Source of the DNA: Ferroglobus sp964463865
GTDB taxonomy: Archaea; Halobacteriota; Archaeoglobi; Archaeoglobales; Archaeoglobaceae
Length of the DNA: 35,871 nt
Assembly (NCBI GenBank): GCA_964463865.1
Contig: CAYXDX010000007.1
Span: 1-35,871, forward strand
Direction of reading: 5' to 3'
Of the stretch, positions 23,277-30,464 are shown one piece after another. Each line of letters starts with the position of its first letter. The first letter of the stretch is position 1. Both the position numbers and the translations under genes were made by a program. The notes beneath the pieces were generated by a model. It made no database searches and was not told where the DNA came from. It saw only the letters and a program-made list of their open reading frames with translations.

Positions 23277-24428
23277 ATGCGAAGCTTAATAACGGCAGTG
23301 CTCGTAATCATTTTCCTCGTTCAAAGCGCAAACGCGATAGGGTTCGGCATAGCACCCTCGTTCGTTGATCTAAAGGATCTTACGAGAGGTCAGAGCGTGG
23401 AAAAAGTCGTGACGATTTACAACAGCCAGGGCGAGGAGCTGACGCTATACCCCAACGCGGAAAACTTCAACGAGTGGGTGAAGGTTCTGGACGCGAGCGG
23501 AAAAACGCTGGAGACGATAACGGCCCCTCCGAACGGTTCGACAAGCGTTGTTTTGAGGATCTCTGTTCCGGAGACTGCGGCGAACGGAAAATACGAAATT
23601 CCCGTCTACTTCGAAACGAAACCTCCTGAGGGGACGGCAGGTATCGGAGTAAAGGCTCCAGTCGTAGTCGCTCTCGAGGTCGTCGGCGAGCAGAGGATCA
23701 GCGCGAAGGTCGTGTCGTTCGAGGTCGGCGATACTGAAGTTGGCGTTCCGGCTAAGTTTAGAGTGAGCGTGATGAACGACGGAAACGTCGTCGCTGAGCC
23801 AGTGTTCAGCGTGAAAGTCCTGAAAGACGAAAAAACGGTTTTCGAAACGTCTACGTCAGGAGAACTAATGCCTCAGGAGATAAAAGAGCTCACTCTCAGC
23901 TGGGACACGTCGAATGCGGATAGAGGGGAATACGTCGCTCTGCTCGAAGTTACACTGAACGGCAAAAAGATCTACTCGAAGAGTGTCCCGTTCAACGTCT
24001 TCGAAAAGGGGACTCTGACGGCATCGCTCTACGTTCTGAACGCTTCGCTGACGAAGAACGTCGTGGCAGGAAAACCGGCGAAGTTCGAAATTTTGGTTAA
24101 AAACACGGGATACATAGATTACGAGGCGAAGCTGAGGGTTGAAGTATACAAGGGAGACGAGTTCGTGGACATAATCCAGAGCGATCCGGTCTGGATCGAG
24201 AAGAGCAAATCTGAGCCTCTTACAGTCTACCTGAAATTCGAGAGCGAGGGAGAATACCTGCTGAAGCCGACGATTCTCTACGCTGGAAAAATTGCCACGC
24301 TTAGCGACGTCGTCGTTAAGGTGGGCAAGAGCGAGCCGAAAGAAAGCGAAAAAGCTCCCGGTTTCGGGGCTGCGCTCGGACTTCTGACTTTACTCGTTAC
24401 TGTGCTGCTCGCGAGAAGATATCGTTAA
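23277..24428 (+). CDS. Secreted beta-domain protein with PGF-CTERM-like anchor
   Basis: A 383-residue exported protein. A signal peptide (MRSLITAVLVIIFLVQSANA) is followed by three Ig-like/NEW3-type beta domains (about 25-130, 135-235 and 240-350). The C-terminus has PGFGAALGLLTLLVTVLLAR followed by RYR, the PGF-hydrophobic-basic tripartite signal recognised by archaeosortase A. The protein should be processed and lipid-anchored at the cell surface. An upstream TTG/GTG frame extension exists, but the GGTGGTG Shine-Dalgarno (~23267-23273) and the signal peptide favour ATG 23277. It precedes the surface-protein locus, and the shared operator begins at its stop codon. Confidence 0.8.
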   Translation: MRSLITAVLVIIFLVQSANAIGFGIAPSFVDLKDLTRGQSVEKVVTIYNSQGEELTLYPNAENFNEWVKVLDASGKTLETITAPPNGSTSVVLRISVPETAANGKYEIPVYFETKPPEGTAGIGVKAPVVVALEVVGEQRISAKVVSFEVGDTEVGVPAKFRVSVMNDGNVVAEPVFSVKVLKDEKTVFETSTSGELMPQEIKELTLSWDTSNADRGEYVALLEVTLNGKKIYSKSVPFNVFEKGTLTASLYVLNASLTKNVVAGKPAKFEILVKNTGYIDYEAKLRVEVYKGDEFVDIIQSDPVWIEKSKSEPLTVYLKFESEGEYLLKPTILYAGKIATLSDVVVKVGKSEPKESEKAPGFGAALGLLTLLVTVLLARRYR

Positions 24429-24439
24429 CGGGTTGTTAA
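24425..24439. promoter_or_regulatory. Palindromic element TTAACGGGTTGTTAA (copy 1)
   Basis: Inverted repeat TTAAC-N5-GTTAA overlapping the stop codon of the upstream gene, 85 bp before the secreted-protein ATG. An almost identical copy (one mismatch) lies upstream of the DUF1102 operon at 26219-26233. It is a likely operator for a dimeric regulator. Confidence 0.6.
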
Positions 24440-24465
24440 TCGCTATTTTTCATTATTTATTCTGA

Positions 24466-24479
24466 AATTAACTAAGTAG
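24466..24479 (+). promoter_or_regulatory. Conserved promoter-proximal element AATTAACTAAGTAG (copy 1)
   Basis: Starts exactly 58 bp before ATG 24524. The second copy, with one mismatch, starts exactly 58 bp before GTG 26307. It may be the core promoter or an activator site. Which one cannot be decided from sequence. Confidence 0.6.
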
Positions 24480-24523
24480 AGGAAAGTTCACTCTTCTTTC
24501 AAAGATCGGAAGGAGGTGAAAAC

Positions 24524-25651
24524 ATGAAGAAATGGATACTGGCAATACTGATAGTATTTGTGCTGTTTGCGGCTCCCACACTCGGACTCGTGGCGAACGG
24601 AGATCAGAGCGGTGAGCAGTTGAGAATCGACGTCGTAGCACACACGGATCCGTCCGGGAGTCCACCGTGGATTAAGGCAAAGTGGGAGCTGTGGCTCGAT
24701 CCAAACACTAAAGCGCTAACAGACGTCGATCCGAGCAAACCCGGAACGCAGGGTGACATAGTTCCGGGAGGGGACACATACTTCTACACGTTCGTCATAG
24801 TCAGCGATCCGAACGGTATATCGGACCTCTCGAACGGTAACGTTTACGTGGACGTCTGGCATCCGGAGTGCGGTTGGGGTGACGGAAGCTTCAAGTATCA
24901 GGTCCACGCGTGGGACATAACTCCGCCGACTGACGACTTCGGAGTCCCGATGTTGGACACGCCTGTGTTCAAGGACTATACCGTTAAAGAGTTGCTCGAC
25001 CGCGGTGTCGCGGCTGGATACTTCAACCAGACTCAGGCTGATGAGCTGCTCGAAGAGATATACCAGAACGAGGCCAAGATCTACGTCGCAGAGCTTAAGA
25101 TAAGCTACCACCAGCCATACGGCTGGTACAAAGTCGTGGCTTGGGCCACCGACAACAGCGGTGCCACGTCTGACAAGTTCACGAACTACTTCGAGGTCAG
25201 ACCTATGCTCGCCTGGGCTACAGACTTCCAAAGCGTGGAGTTTAACAACGTCAAGGTCGGAGTTAAAGCGGTCGTCGGAGGAGACTACGACATGAGCACA
25301 CCGTCGAAGCCTACCATCAGAAACCTCGGTAACACACCGATACAGCTCTACGCGTATTCGTCTGACGTCGTGAGCTCGACAGAGCCACCGAAGAACTTCT
25401 CGAACGTCTTCGACATGAGGTTCCTCGATCAGATAATCGACCCGCTTCCGTCGTTCGAGTGGGTGAAGTTCAACAACATGCTGCCGCCGTGTAACACGAC
25501 AAAGATCGACTTCAGCCTGACGCTTCCGCAGGGAGCTCCGGCATCGGACTACACCGGTTACATACTCCTCAAGTTCGTGGCGTTCGTCGACCCGTGCGAG
25601 ACACCAATTCCGATAAGCGACCCGGTTCAACCCACGCAACCAGTGACGTAA
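24524..25651 (+). CDS. Abundant secreted protein, unknown family
   Basis: A 375-residue protein with a signal peptide (MKKWILAILIVFVLFAAPTLG) and no other membrane segment. The mature part is acidic and beta-rich, with Trp/Tyr-rich strands (PPWIKAKWELWL, YGWYKVVAWATD), three scattered Cys, three N-glycosylation sequons (NQT, NFS, NTT) and a short Pro/Thr tail (PVQPTQPVT). The Shine-Dalgarno GGAAGGAGGTGA directly before the ATG is a near-complete anti-16S match, so strong translation is expected. The shared upstream elements link its expression to the DUF1102 operon. I do not recognise a named family. A surface coat or fibre-associated protein is the inference. Confidence 0.75.
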   Translation: MKKWILAILIVFVLFAAPTLGLVANGDQSGEQLRIDVVAHTDPSGSPPWIKAKWELWLDPNTKALTDVDPSKPGTQGDIVPGGDTYFYTFVIVSDPNGISDLSNGNVYVDVWHPECGWGDGSFKYQVHAWDITPPTDDFGVPMLDTPVFKDYTVKELLDRGVAAGYFNQTQADELLEEIYQNEAKIYVAELKISYHQPYGWYKVVAWATDNSGATSDKFTNYFEVRPMLAWATDFQSVEFNNVKVGVKAVVGGDYDMSTPSKPTIRNLGNTPIQLYAYSSDVVSSTEPPKNFSNVFDMRFLDQIIDPLPSFEWVKFNNMLPPCNTTKIDFSLTLPQGAPASDYTGYILLKFVAFVDPCETPIPISDPVQPTQPVT

Positions 25652-25774
25652 AACAGCACGCAACCCCCTTCAATTTTTTAAATTTCGCGGTTAACGTTTT
25701 TTACTGAATATTTTTTAGGAATTATAAAATTCTTTTAAATATCAAATAATCTCAAATAATTTAAGGTGTTGAAT

Positions 25775-26218
25775 ATGCAGGATCTGACGACCATCGTATC
25801 AAACCGGAGGAGAAGGTTACTGCTGAAGTATCTGCTCGAAAACAACGGCTCGGCTCAGCTTGAAGATGTTATAAGCTACATCTGTGAAACGGAGGGCGAT
25901 CCGGAATGCAGGAATCGAAAGAGCGTTTACATAAGCCTCAAGCAGACGCACATCCCGAAGCTCGAAAAGGCGCGGATAGTAGTTTACGACAAGCGGTCGA
26001 ACAAGCTTTACCTCGAAGAGAGCTACAAGAAGGACGTTAAGATGTATGTGGAATTCGTGGAAGGCATAGACATCAGTTGGGGGAAATACTACTTCGGCCT
26101 CGCGTCAATCGCGCTTGTCGCGAGTGCTTACGTGATGGACCTCTGGGGGGTCGTGATTTCTTCTTTATTTTTGGTAAGCTCAGGGCTGAACCTCGTGAAG
26201 GAGAAGAAGGTCCTGTAG
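25775..26218 (+). CDS. DUF7344-type membrane-anchored winged-helix regulator
   Basis: A 147-residue protein. Residues ~1-85 resemble the DUF7344 winged helix common in haloarchaea: SNRRRRLLLKYLLE, then SVYISLKQTHIPKLEKARIV and a YDKRSNKLYL wing. Two hydrophobic segments (~108-122 and ~125-140) anchor the C-terminus in the membrane. It could bind DNA at the cytoplasmic face and respond to envelope state. AAGGTG (25763-25768) is a Shine-Dalgarno 6 bp before ATG 25775, which favours this start over GTG 25766. It sits between the two genes preceded by the shared elements and is the prime candidate for their regulator. Confidence 0.72.
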   Translation: MQDLTTIVSNRRRRLLLKYLLENNGSAQLEDVISYICETEGDPECRNRKSVYISLKQTHIPKLEKARIVVYDKRSNKLYLEESYKKDVKMYVEFVEGIDISWGKYYFGLASIALVASAYVMDLWGVVISSLFLVSSGLNLVKEKKVL

Positions 26219-26233
26219 TTAACGGGTCGTTAA
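26219..26233. promoter_or_regulatory. Palindromic element TTAACGGGTCGTTAA (copy 2)
   Basis: Inverted repeat TTAACG-GGT-CGTTAA (6-bp arms) starting right at the stop codon of the DUF7344 gene, 88 bp from the first codon ahead. It differs from the copy at 24425-24439 by one base. Confidence 0.6.
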
Positions 26234-26248
26234 ACCGCCTTATCGGGC

Positions 26249-26262
26249 AATTAACCAAGTAG
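26249..26262 (+). promoter_or_regulatory. Conserved promoter-proximal element AATTAACCAAGTAG (copy 2)
   Basis: Starts 30 bp after the start of the palindrome (41 bp in copy 1) and exactly 58 bp before GTG 26307. The two copies match at 13 of 14 positions. Confidence 0.6.
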
Positions 26263-26306
26263 TAGAAATGATAACGATAAATAAATAAGTTTAGGAGGTG
26301 TCGGAA

Positions 26307-26816
26307 GTGTCTGGAAAAGTTTTCGGGGTCGTAATGCTGCTTGCGGCCCTCGTGCTTGCGATGAAGATAGGAGCGGATTTTGCGAGCTACGAAGCGGAGA
26401 GGAGCGTGCACATAGCCGTCGTCGCCGACGATCAGGAGCTGATAGACCTTACACCCGTTGAGCCATACGCCTACATAGACAGCGAAACTGGTAAGCTCTT
26501 CGTCGACATCAGCGAGAACAATCCGAAATACAAGGACGGCGGAAAAGGTATCAGTCCCGACTCCGTCTACGAGTTCGACTGCATGTTCGAAGTCTCAAAC
26601 CACCTCTGGGAGGATAAGGCGATAAAGGTGACGATCTCTTCGGACAACGAGAAGATACAGGTTTACTCGGCAACCGGCCAGGCCGACAGCACGACAGAGT
26701 TCACGGTTGACAACGGCGAAAGCGTTTGCGTCGGCATCAAGATAAACGCCGAAGGAAACGTTCCGGGAGACTCGATTCAGGGACGCCTGACGATTCACGC
26801 TGAGCCAGTAGAATGA
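26307..26816 (+). CDS. DUF1102 family exported protein 1 (TasA/AbpA-like candidate)
   Basis: A 169-residue protein with an N-terminal hydrophobic export segment (VFGVVMLLAALVLAMKIGA) followed at once by DFASYEAERSVHIAVVADDQ, the first strand shared with its two neighbours. The family core is recognisable: EPYAYID, ENNPKYKDGGKGISPDSVYE, FDCMFEVSN, and SVCVGIKIN. It is entirely beta-rich with two Cys that could pair. The start is GTG 26307 with Shine-Dalgarno GGAGGTG (26294-26300) 6 bp upstream; the GTG at 26298 is inside that site. First gene of an operon that ends at 30690. A fibre subunit is inferred from operon context. Confidence 0.78.
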   Translation: MSGKVFGVVMLLAALVLAMKIGADFASYEAERSVHIAVVADDQELIDLTPVEPYAYIDSETGKLFVDISENNPKYKDGGKGISPDSVYEFDCMFEVSNHLWEDKAIKVTISSDNEKIQVYSATGQADSTTEFTVDNGESVCVGIKINAEGNVPGDSIQGRLTIHAEPVE

Positions 26817-26828
26817 GCGTGAAGGGTG

Positions 26829-27362
26829 ATGAACAAGGTTGCCCTCCTAATAATTTTTTCCGGGATTATCGTAGCGATAGCGAGCGTCGGAGCCGACTTC
26901 AGGTATTTCAGAGAAGACAGAGGTGTAAAGATTTTCGTCGTCGCGGACGACCAGGGGCTGGTAAGTCTGAAACCGATACAGCCCTACGCCTACATGGAAA
27001 ACGGAGAGCTCGTAATTCGTTTCGACGCGAAAAATCCTGGCTACAGCGGTTACGGAATGGGTGTAGGCCCGGAATCGCGCTACGTGTTCGACAAGGTGTT
27101 CTGCATATCGAACAGGGCTTGGAGCGGAAAAAGGGTTGCCGTGGAACTCGAAGTTAGGGAGCCGTTGAAGAACGTTCTCAGAGTATACTCTCCGGAAAGC
27201 CCGGAAAACAGGAGTCCCGAAGAGTCGTCGGATAGAGTGAGGATAACGGTCGATCGAGGCGAAGAGGTGTGCGTCGGATTCGTGATCGACACCTCAGCGC
27301 TTAAACTCGGCAGCTACTCGGGAGAGGTGTCGATAAAAGCCAGCGAGGAGGACGGTAAATGA
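26829..27362 (+). CDS. DUF1102 family exported protein 2
   Basis: A 177-residue paralog of the preceding protein. Export segment NKVALLIIFSGIIVAIASVG, then ADFRYFREDRGVKIFVVADDQ. The family blocks QPYAYME, NPGYSGYGMGVGPESRYVFD and EVCVGFVID are present. The first Cys is shifted three residues (FDKVFC rather than FDC). A Pro/Ser/Glu-rich insert (SPESPENRSPEESS) with one N-glycosylation sequon distinguishes it. The initiator may be GTG 26826 or ATG 26829. Only 12 bp separate it from gene 1, and it overlaps gene 3 by 4 bp. Confidence 0.77.
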   Translation: MNKVALLIIFSGIIVAIASVGADFRYFREDRGVKIFVVADDQGLVSLKPIQPYAYMENGELVIRFDAKNPGYSGYGMGVGPESRYVFDKVFCISNRAWSGKRVAVELEVREPLKNVLRVYSPESPENRSPEESSDRVRITVDRGEEVCVGFVIDTSALKLGSYSGEVSIKASEEDGK

Positions 27363-27856
27363 GGATTTTATCGATCGCTCTGCTGATACTTCTCGCGTCG
27401 CTCATTTCGATAAGCGGAGATGTCAGAAACTTCTACGAAGCCGAAAGGAGCGTTACGGTAGCGGTAGTGTCGGAAGATCAGGAGATGATAAAGCTGATTC
27501 CGTCGTCACCCTACGCTTTCATCGGAAAAGACGGAAAGCTGCGCGTGGAAGTGACGGACGAGAATCCGAACTACCCGGGATACGGCTCTGGAATAGCTCC
27601 GGACACGCTGCACGCTTTCGACTGCGTGTTTCAGGTTCAGAACGACCTCTGGACGAACCAGAGCGTCGTTTTCAGAATTAACTCGTCGAGCCCGAATTTA
27701 CTGCTGTATTCCGACAAAAGCGACGTCGCGAACTCTCCGGACTCAGCGACGCAGGAACTTGCCTTTCTCCTGAAGTGGAAGGAAGTCGCGTGCGTCGGCA
27801 TGGTCTTCAACGTCAGTGGCGAAAGCGTCGGCGCGATGATAAACGTGACGATATGA
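27359..27856 (+). CDS. DUF1102 family exported protein 3
   Basis: A 165-residue paralog. Signal segment RILSIALLILLASLISIS, then GDVRNFYEAERSVTVAVVSE and the conserved SPYAFIG, NPNYPGYGSGIAPDTLHAFD and VACVGMVFN blocks. It carries four N-glycosylation sequons (NQS, NSS, NVS, NVT), far more than its neighbours, and ends almost immediately after the last strand (INVTI). The ATG overlaps the stop of gene 2 (ATGA). The signal peptidase gene starts 12 bp downstream. It may be a glycosylated minor or capping subunit, which is inference. Confidence 0.77.
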   Translation: MRILSIALLILLASLISISGDVRNFYEAERSVTVAVVSEDQEMIKLIPSSPYAFIGKDGKLRVEVTDENPNYPGYGSGIAPDTLHAFDCVFQVQNDLWTNQSVVFRINSSSPNLLLYSDKSDVANSPDSATQELAFLLKWKEVACVGMVFNVSGESVGAMINVTI

Positions 27857-27867
27857 GGTGTCACCGA

Positions 27868-28890
27868 ATGTCTCTTGTCTGGAGAGTTGCGTCGATTGTG
27901 GTAACTGCGATTGCGATTCTATCTGTTGCGGGCGCTTTACTTGAGAGGCCGACGATTCTCTCTTACATCTCGTCCGACAGCATGTCTCCGACGCTGAACA
28001 AAAACGACCTGATCTTCATAAACCCCATTCCCGGCAGTTACGATGTCGGAGACATAATAGTCTTCTACACCGGCGAGAAGTGGGTTTGTCACAGGATATT
28101 CGCGGTAACTGAAAACGGATACATAACGAAGGGTGACAACAACATAGCGGTCGACCAGATCGAAGGAGTTCCGGAAGTCAAACCCGACAAAATAGCCGGA
28201 AAAGTCGTGACGATCGGAGGAAAGCCCGTGAAAATTCCCGGAGTAGGGGACAAAATAGATATGTTCTCTTCGTTCGTCGTCGGAAACAAGTTCGTTTCGA
28301 TTCTGATTTTCGCAGCCGCCGGGTCGTATCAGTTTTTGAACTTAAGTGGAAGGCGTAAGAAGTTGAGGAAAATAAAAGTCAGCTATTCGAAATTCTTCTT
28401 CGCGTCGTCGCTTCTCATAATAACCTCGCTTACGATCCTGTCGTCTATGATGATAAAAAACGTGAACATTCAATACGGGACGACGCTCGCGGGAAACGTC
28501 AGACCGGAGTGGGTTTATCCAGGATCCGTGTTCGAGAAGAGCGTTAAAGTCGAAAACAACGGCGTCTATCCGTTCGTTTACGTCGTCACGTCGAAAAGCG
28601 ATCGGGCGACCGTTAACGAAGCTTTCCTTCTATATCCCGGCGAGAGAAGAGTCGTAAGCGTAACGATCCGCGCTCCGCTGGAAACGAGCATTTACGCAGA
28701 AAAAACCCAGATAGCAAGGTTTATCCCTTTGGTCACGCCGGAGCTTGCAAAAAAGCTATCGTTGATATCTCCGTTCCTCGTCGTGCTGTTCATAGACTTT
28801 GAGGTAGTCGTTCTGCTTGCCGTGATCTACAAACTAACGGAAAGCAAGGAGAGATACAGGGTCAGAGTTCCGAGGTGGGTGAGAATATGA
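27868..28890 (+). CDS. Signal peptidase I, archaeal/SipW type, with extra C-terminal beta domain
   Basis: A 340-residue membrane protease. Residues ~1-145 are an S26B signal peptidase: TM near 8-25, SDSMSPTL with catalytic Ser38, VCHRIF with His75 and TKGDNN with Asp90, the Ser-His-Asp triad of ER/archaeal and SipW enzymes. The remaining ~195 residues are unusual: two helices (~143-155 and ~172-192), an extracellular beta-sandwich (VYPGSVFEKSVKVENNG...PGERRVVSVTI, ~210-275) and a final helix (~290-315). Shine-Dalgarno GAGGTG (27855-27860) selects ATG 27868 over the longer open frame. It lies among the exported proteins it probably processes. Confidence 0.85.
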   Translation: MSLVWRVASIVVTAIAILSVAGALLERPTILSYISSDSMSPTLNKNDLIFINPIPGSYDVGDIIVFYTGEKWVCHRIFAVTENGYITKGDNNIAVDQIEGVPEVKPDKIAGKVVTIGGKPVKIPGVGDKIDMFSSFVVGNKFVSILIFAAAGSYQFLNLSGRRKKLRKIKVSYSKFFFASSLLIITSLTILSSMMIKNVNIQYGTTLAGNVRPEWVYPGSVFEKSVKVENNGVYPFVYVVTSKSDRATVNEAFLLYPGERRVVSVTIRAPLETSIYAEKTQIARFIPLVTPELAKKLSLISPFLVVLFIDFEVVVLLAVIYKLTESKERYRVRVPRWVRI

Positions 28891-29378
28891 AGGAAACGAT
28901 TGCCACACTCCTTTTAATCGTCGCCGCCCTTTTGACGGCGATATCCATCGAATCTACCAGAAAGGAGTTCGAGGGGGACAGAAACGTGATTGTTGAGATA
29001 GTCGATCCAAAAAGCTCTCTGATCTCTTACGAGTGTTCCGAAAAAGTAGAACTCAGACACGGTCACTGGGTTGCTCTGGACGTTCTGGAGTTCGAAAACG
29101 AGCTCGACCAGAGAGTCAGGATAACTTACGTCAGCGCATCGTGGATAAGCGGCGGCGAGGGAATAAGGGTAATCGGTGCTAAAACGCTCGCTCTTGAACC
29201 CAAGGAGAGCAAAAAAATGCCCGTTGGCTTCATCGTTAAAAGTAATTCGAGCGGCGGAGTGATATACTTCACGTTTCTCGCCGAGTGGGAGAACGGTAGC
29301 GCTCTGATAAACACGAAGGCTTGCCCCGTCGAAATCCTCGTGGAAAAGCCGGAGAAAAAGAAAGGAAGAGATTCTTAA
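28887..29378 (+). CDS. Small exported protein, diverged member of the same set
   Basis: A 163-residue protein with an N-terminal hydrophobic segment (KETIATLLLIVAALLTAISI) followed by FEGDRNVIVEIVDPKSSL, which parallels the first strand of the DUF1102 paralogs (AERSVHIAVVADDQ). The rest is beta-rich with two Cys (YECSE and KACPVE) and two sequons (NSS, NGS). The C-terminus is Lys-rich (EKPEKKKGR). The ATG overlaps the signal peptidase stop by 4 bp, so the two are translationally coupled. The GTG at 28875 is a poorer start. It may be a TapA-like accessory or anchoring subunit, which is inference. Confidence 0.7.
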   Translation: MKETIATLLLIVAALLTAISIESTRKEFEGDRNVIVEIVDPKSSLISYECSEKVELRHGHWVALDVLEFENELDQRVRITYVSASWISGGEGIRVIGAKTLALEPKESKKMPVGFIVKSNSSGGVIYFTFLAEWENGSALINTKACPVEILVEKPEKKKGRDS

Positions 29379-29438
29379 CTATTTTCCGTAAAATTGTTTA
29401 CTGATGCTTTTTGTAGTATTGTTGTGTAACTACCTGCA

Positions 29439-30464
29439 ATGAGAAGGGGCAACCTCAGGTTGATTTTGAGAATATTGCTGATTTCTATATTTCTACTTTC
29501 ATCTATCTTATTTTATTACTTTCGCGACGATGGTAGAGTTGTCAACGCGGAGGTCGGAAAGTTTCGGCTCGTTAGCAGCTTTACGCCTTCGGCAGAAATT
29601 GTCTCCTCGACGCTGTTCGGTAGTAAAAAAAAGATACGCTACAACGAGGATCCGTTTTTCTCGAACCTAATAACGGATTTCTGGGTCGATTACGAGGTTA
29701 AGCTGAGTGGCGACGGAGTTTTTTCCGGAGAATACGTCGTCAGGGTTTACCTCGAGCCTTATTCGTTGAGGAGCGCCCCCGGTTGGAGTAAGGAATTGCC
29801 GTTCCACAAGAAAGGCGCGTTCGCGGAAAGCGGAGCGTCCGAAAGAATTCGTGTCGACCTTGATTACGTAGATTCCGTGTGGAGGAAAATCCAAGAGGAA
29901 ATTGGGATCGTCTACTCGAAAGCTACTCTCGTCTTCGTATCTGACATCAGGCTGAGAGGGAACGTGGAAGGCGTCAGCGTCGAAAAGAAATATAGGCACG
30001 CTGCGAAGGTATACCTCGGAAAGTCGATCGAGTTCGAGAACCTGAAGTTCGTAAGGGAGGAGAGTGTTTCGAGAGAGGTCAGAGACGAAAAGGTCTTCTT
30101 TGACGGTCCCGTAACGATAACGTCGGTGTCTTTGAAACAATTTTCGGTTTTAACGATGTCTGGTTCGGCGTTGCTGCTCTTTCTAACCGAAAGAAGAACT
30201 TTAACGTCTTCGATCAGAGAAGTGAATCGGAGAAGGAAGATTTCAAGCTTCAGGAGGAAATACGGATCCATGATCGTCAGAGTTAACAGAGTTCCGTCGC
30301 ACAGCAGTCAGATACTCGTAAACAGCCTCGAAGATCTCGGAAAATTAGCTTACGAGCTCGAAAAACCGATTCTCGAAACCGAGGACGCGTATTGCGTTAT
30401 CAACGAAAATTTACTGTTTGCAATAAAAAAGGTGAATAAAAATGAAGAGAAGAAAGAGAAGTAA
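29439..30464 (+). CDS. DUF5305-like membrane protein
   Basis: A 341-residue protein with an N-terminal membrane segment (LRLILRILLISIFLLSSILF), an extracytoplasmic beta-rich domain (~30-235, with ITDFWVDYEVKLSGDG and EYVVRVYLEP strands), a weaker hydrophobic segment (~240-258, SVLTMSGSALLLFL) and a basic cytoplasmic C-terminus. This layout matches the DUF5305 family, which in Archaea is often next to signal peptidase I genes. The function is unknown. It follows the previous gene by 60 bp of AT-rich DNA that may hold an internal promoter, and overlaps the winged-helix gene by 23 bp. Confidence 0.68.
   Translation: MRRGNLRLILRILLISIFLLSSILFYYFRDDGRVVNAEVGKFRLVSSFTPSAEIVSSTLFGSKKKIRYNEDPFFSNLITDFWVDYEVKLSGDGVFSGEYVVRVYLEPYSLRSAPGWSKELPFHKKGAFAESGASERIRVDLDYVDSVWRKIQEEIGIVYSKATLVFVSDIRLRGNVEGVSVEKKYRHAAKVYLGKSIEFENLKFVREESVSREVRDEKVFFDGPVTITSVSLKQFSVLTMSGSALLLFLTERRTLTSSIREVNRRRKISSFRRKYGSMIVRVNRVPSHSSQILVNSLEDLGKLAYELEKPILETEDAYCVINENLLFAIKKVNKNEEKKEK

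Noticed and set aside
24716..25663. 315-codon minus-strand open frame
   Set aside because: It is the antisense shadow of the secreted-protein gene; it is rich in Arg and Val without a domain pattern, and the + strand has a signal peptide and strong Shine-Dalgarno.
27775..27867. Upstream extension of the signal peptidase frame
   Set aside because: It overlaps the preceding gene by 80 bp and is Arg-rich; the ATG at 27868 has a Shine-Dalgarno and begins the expected membrane anchor.
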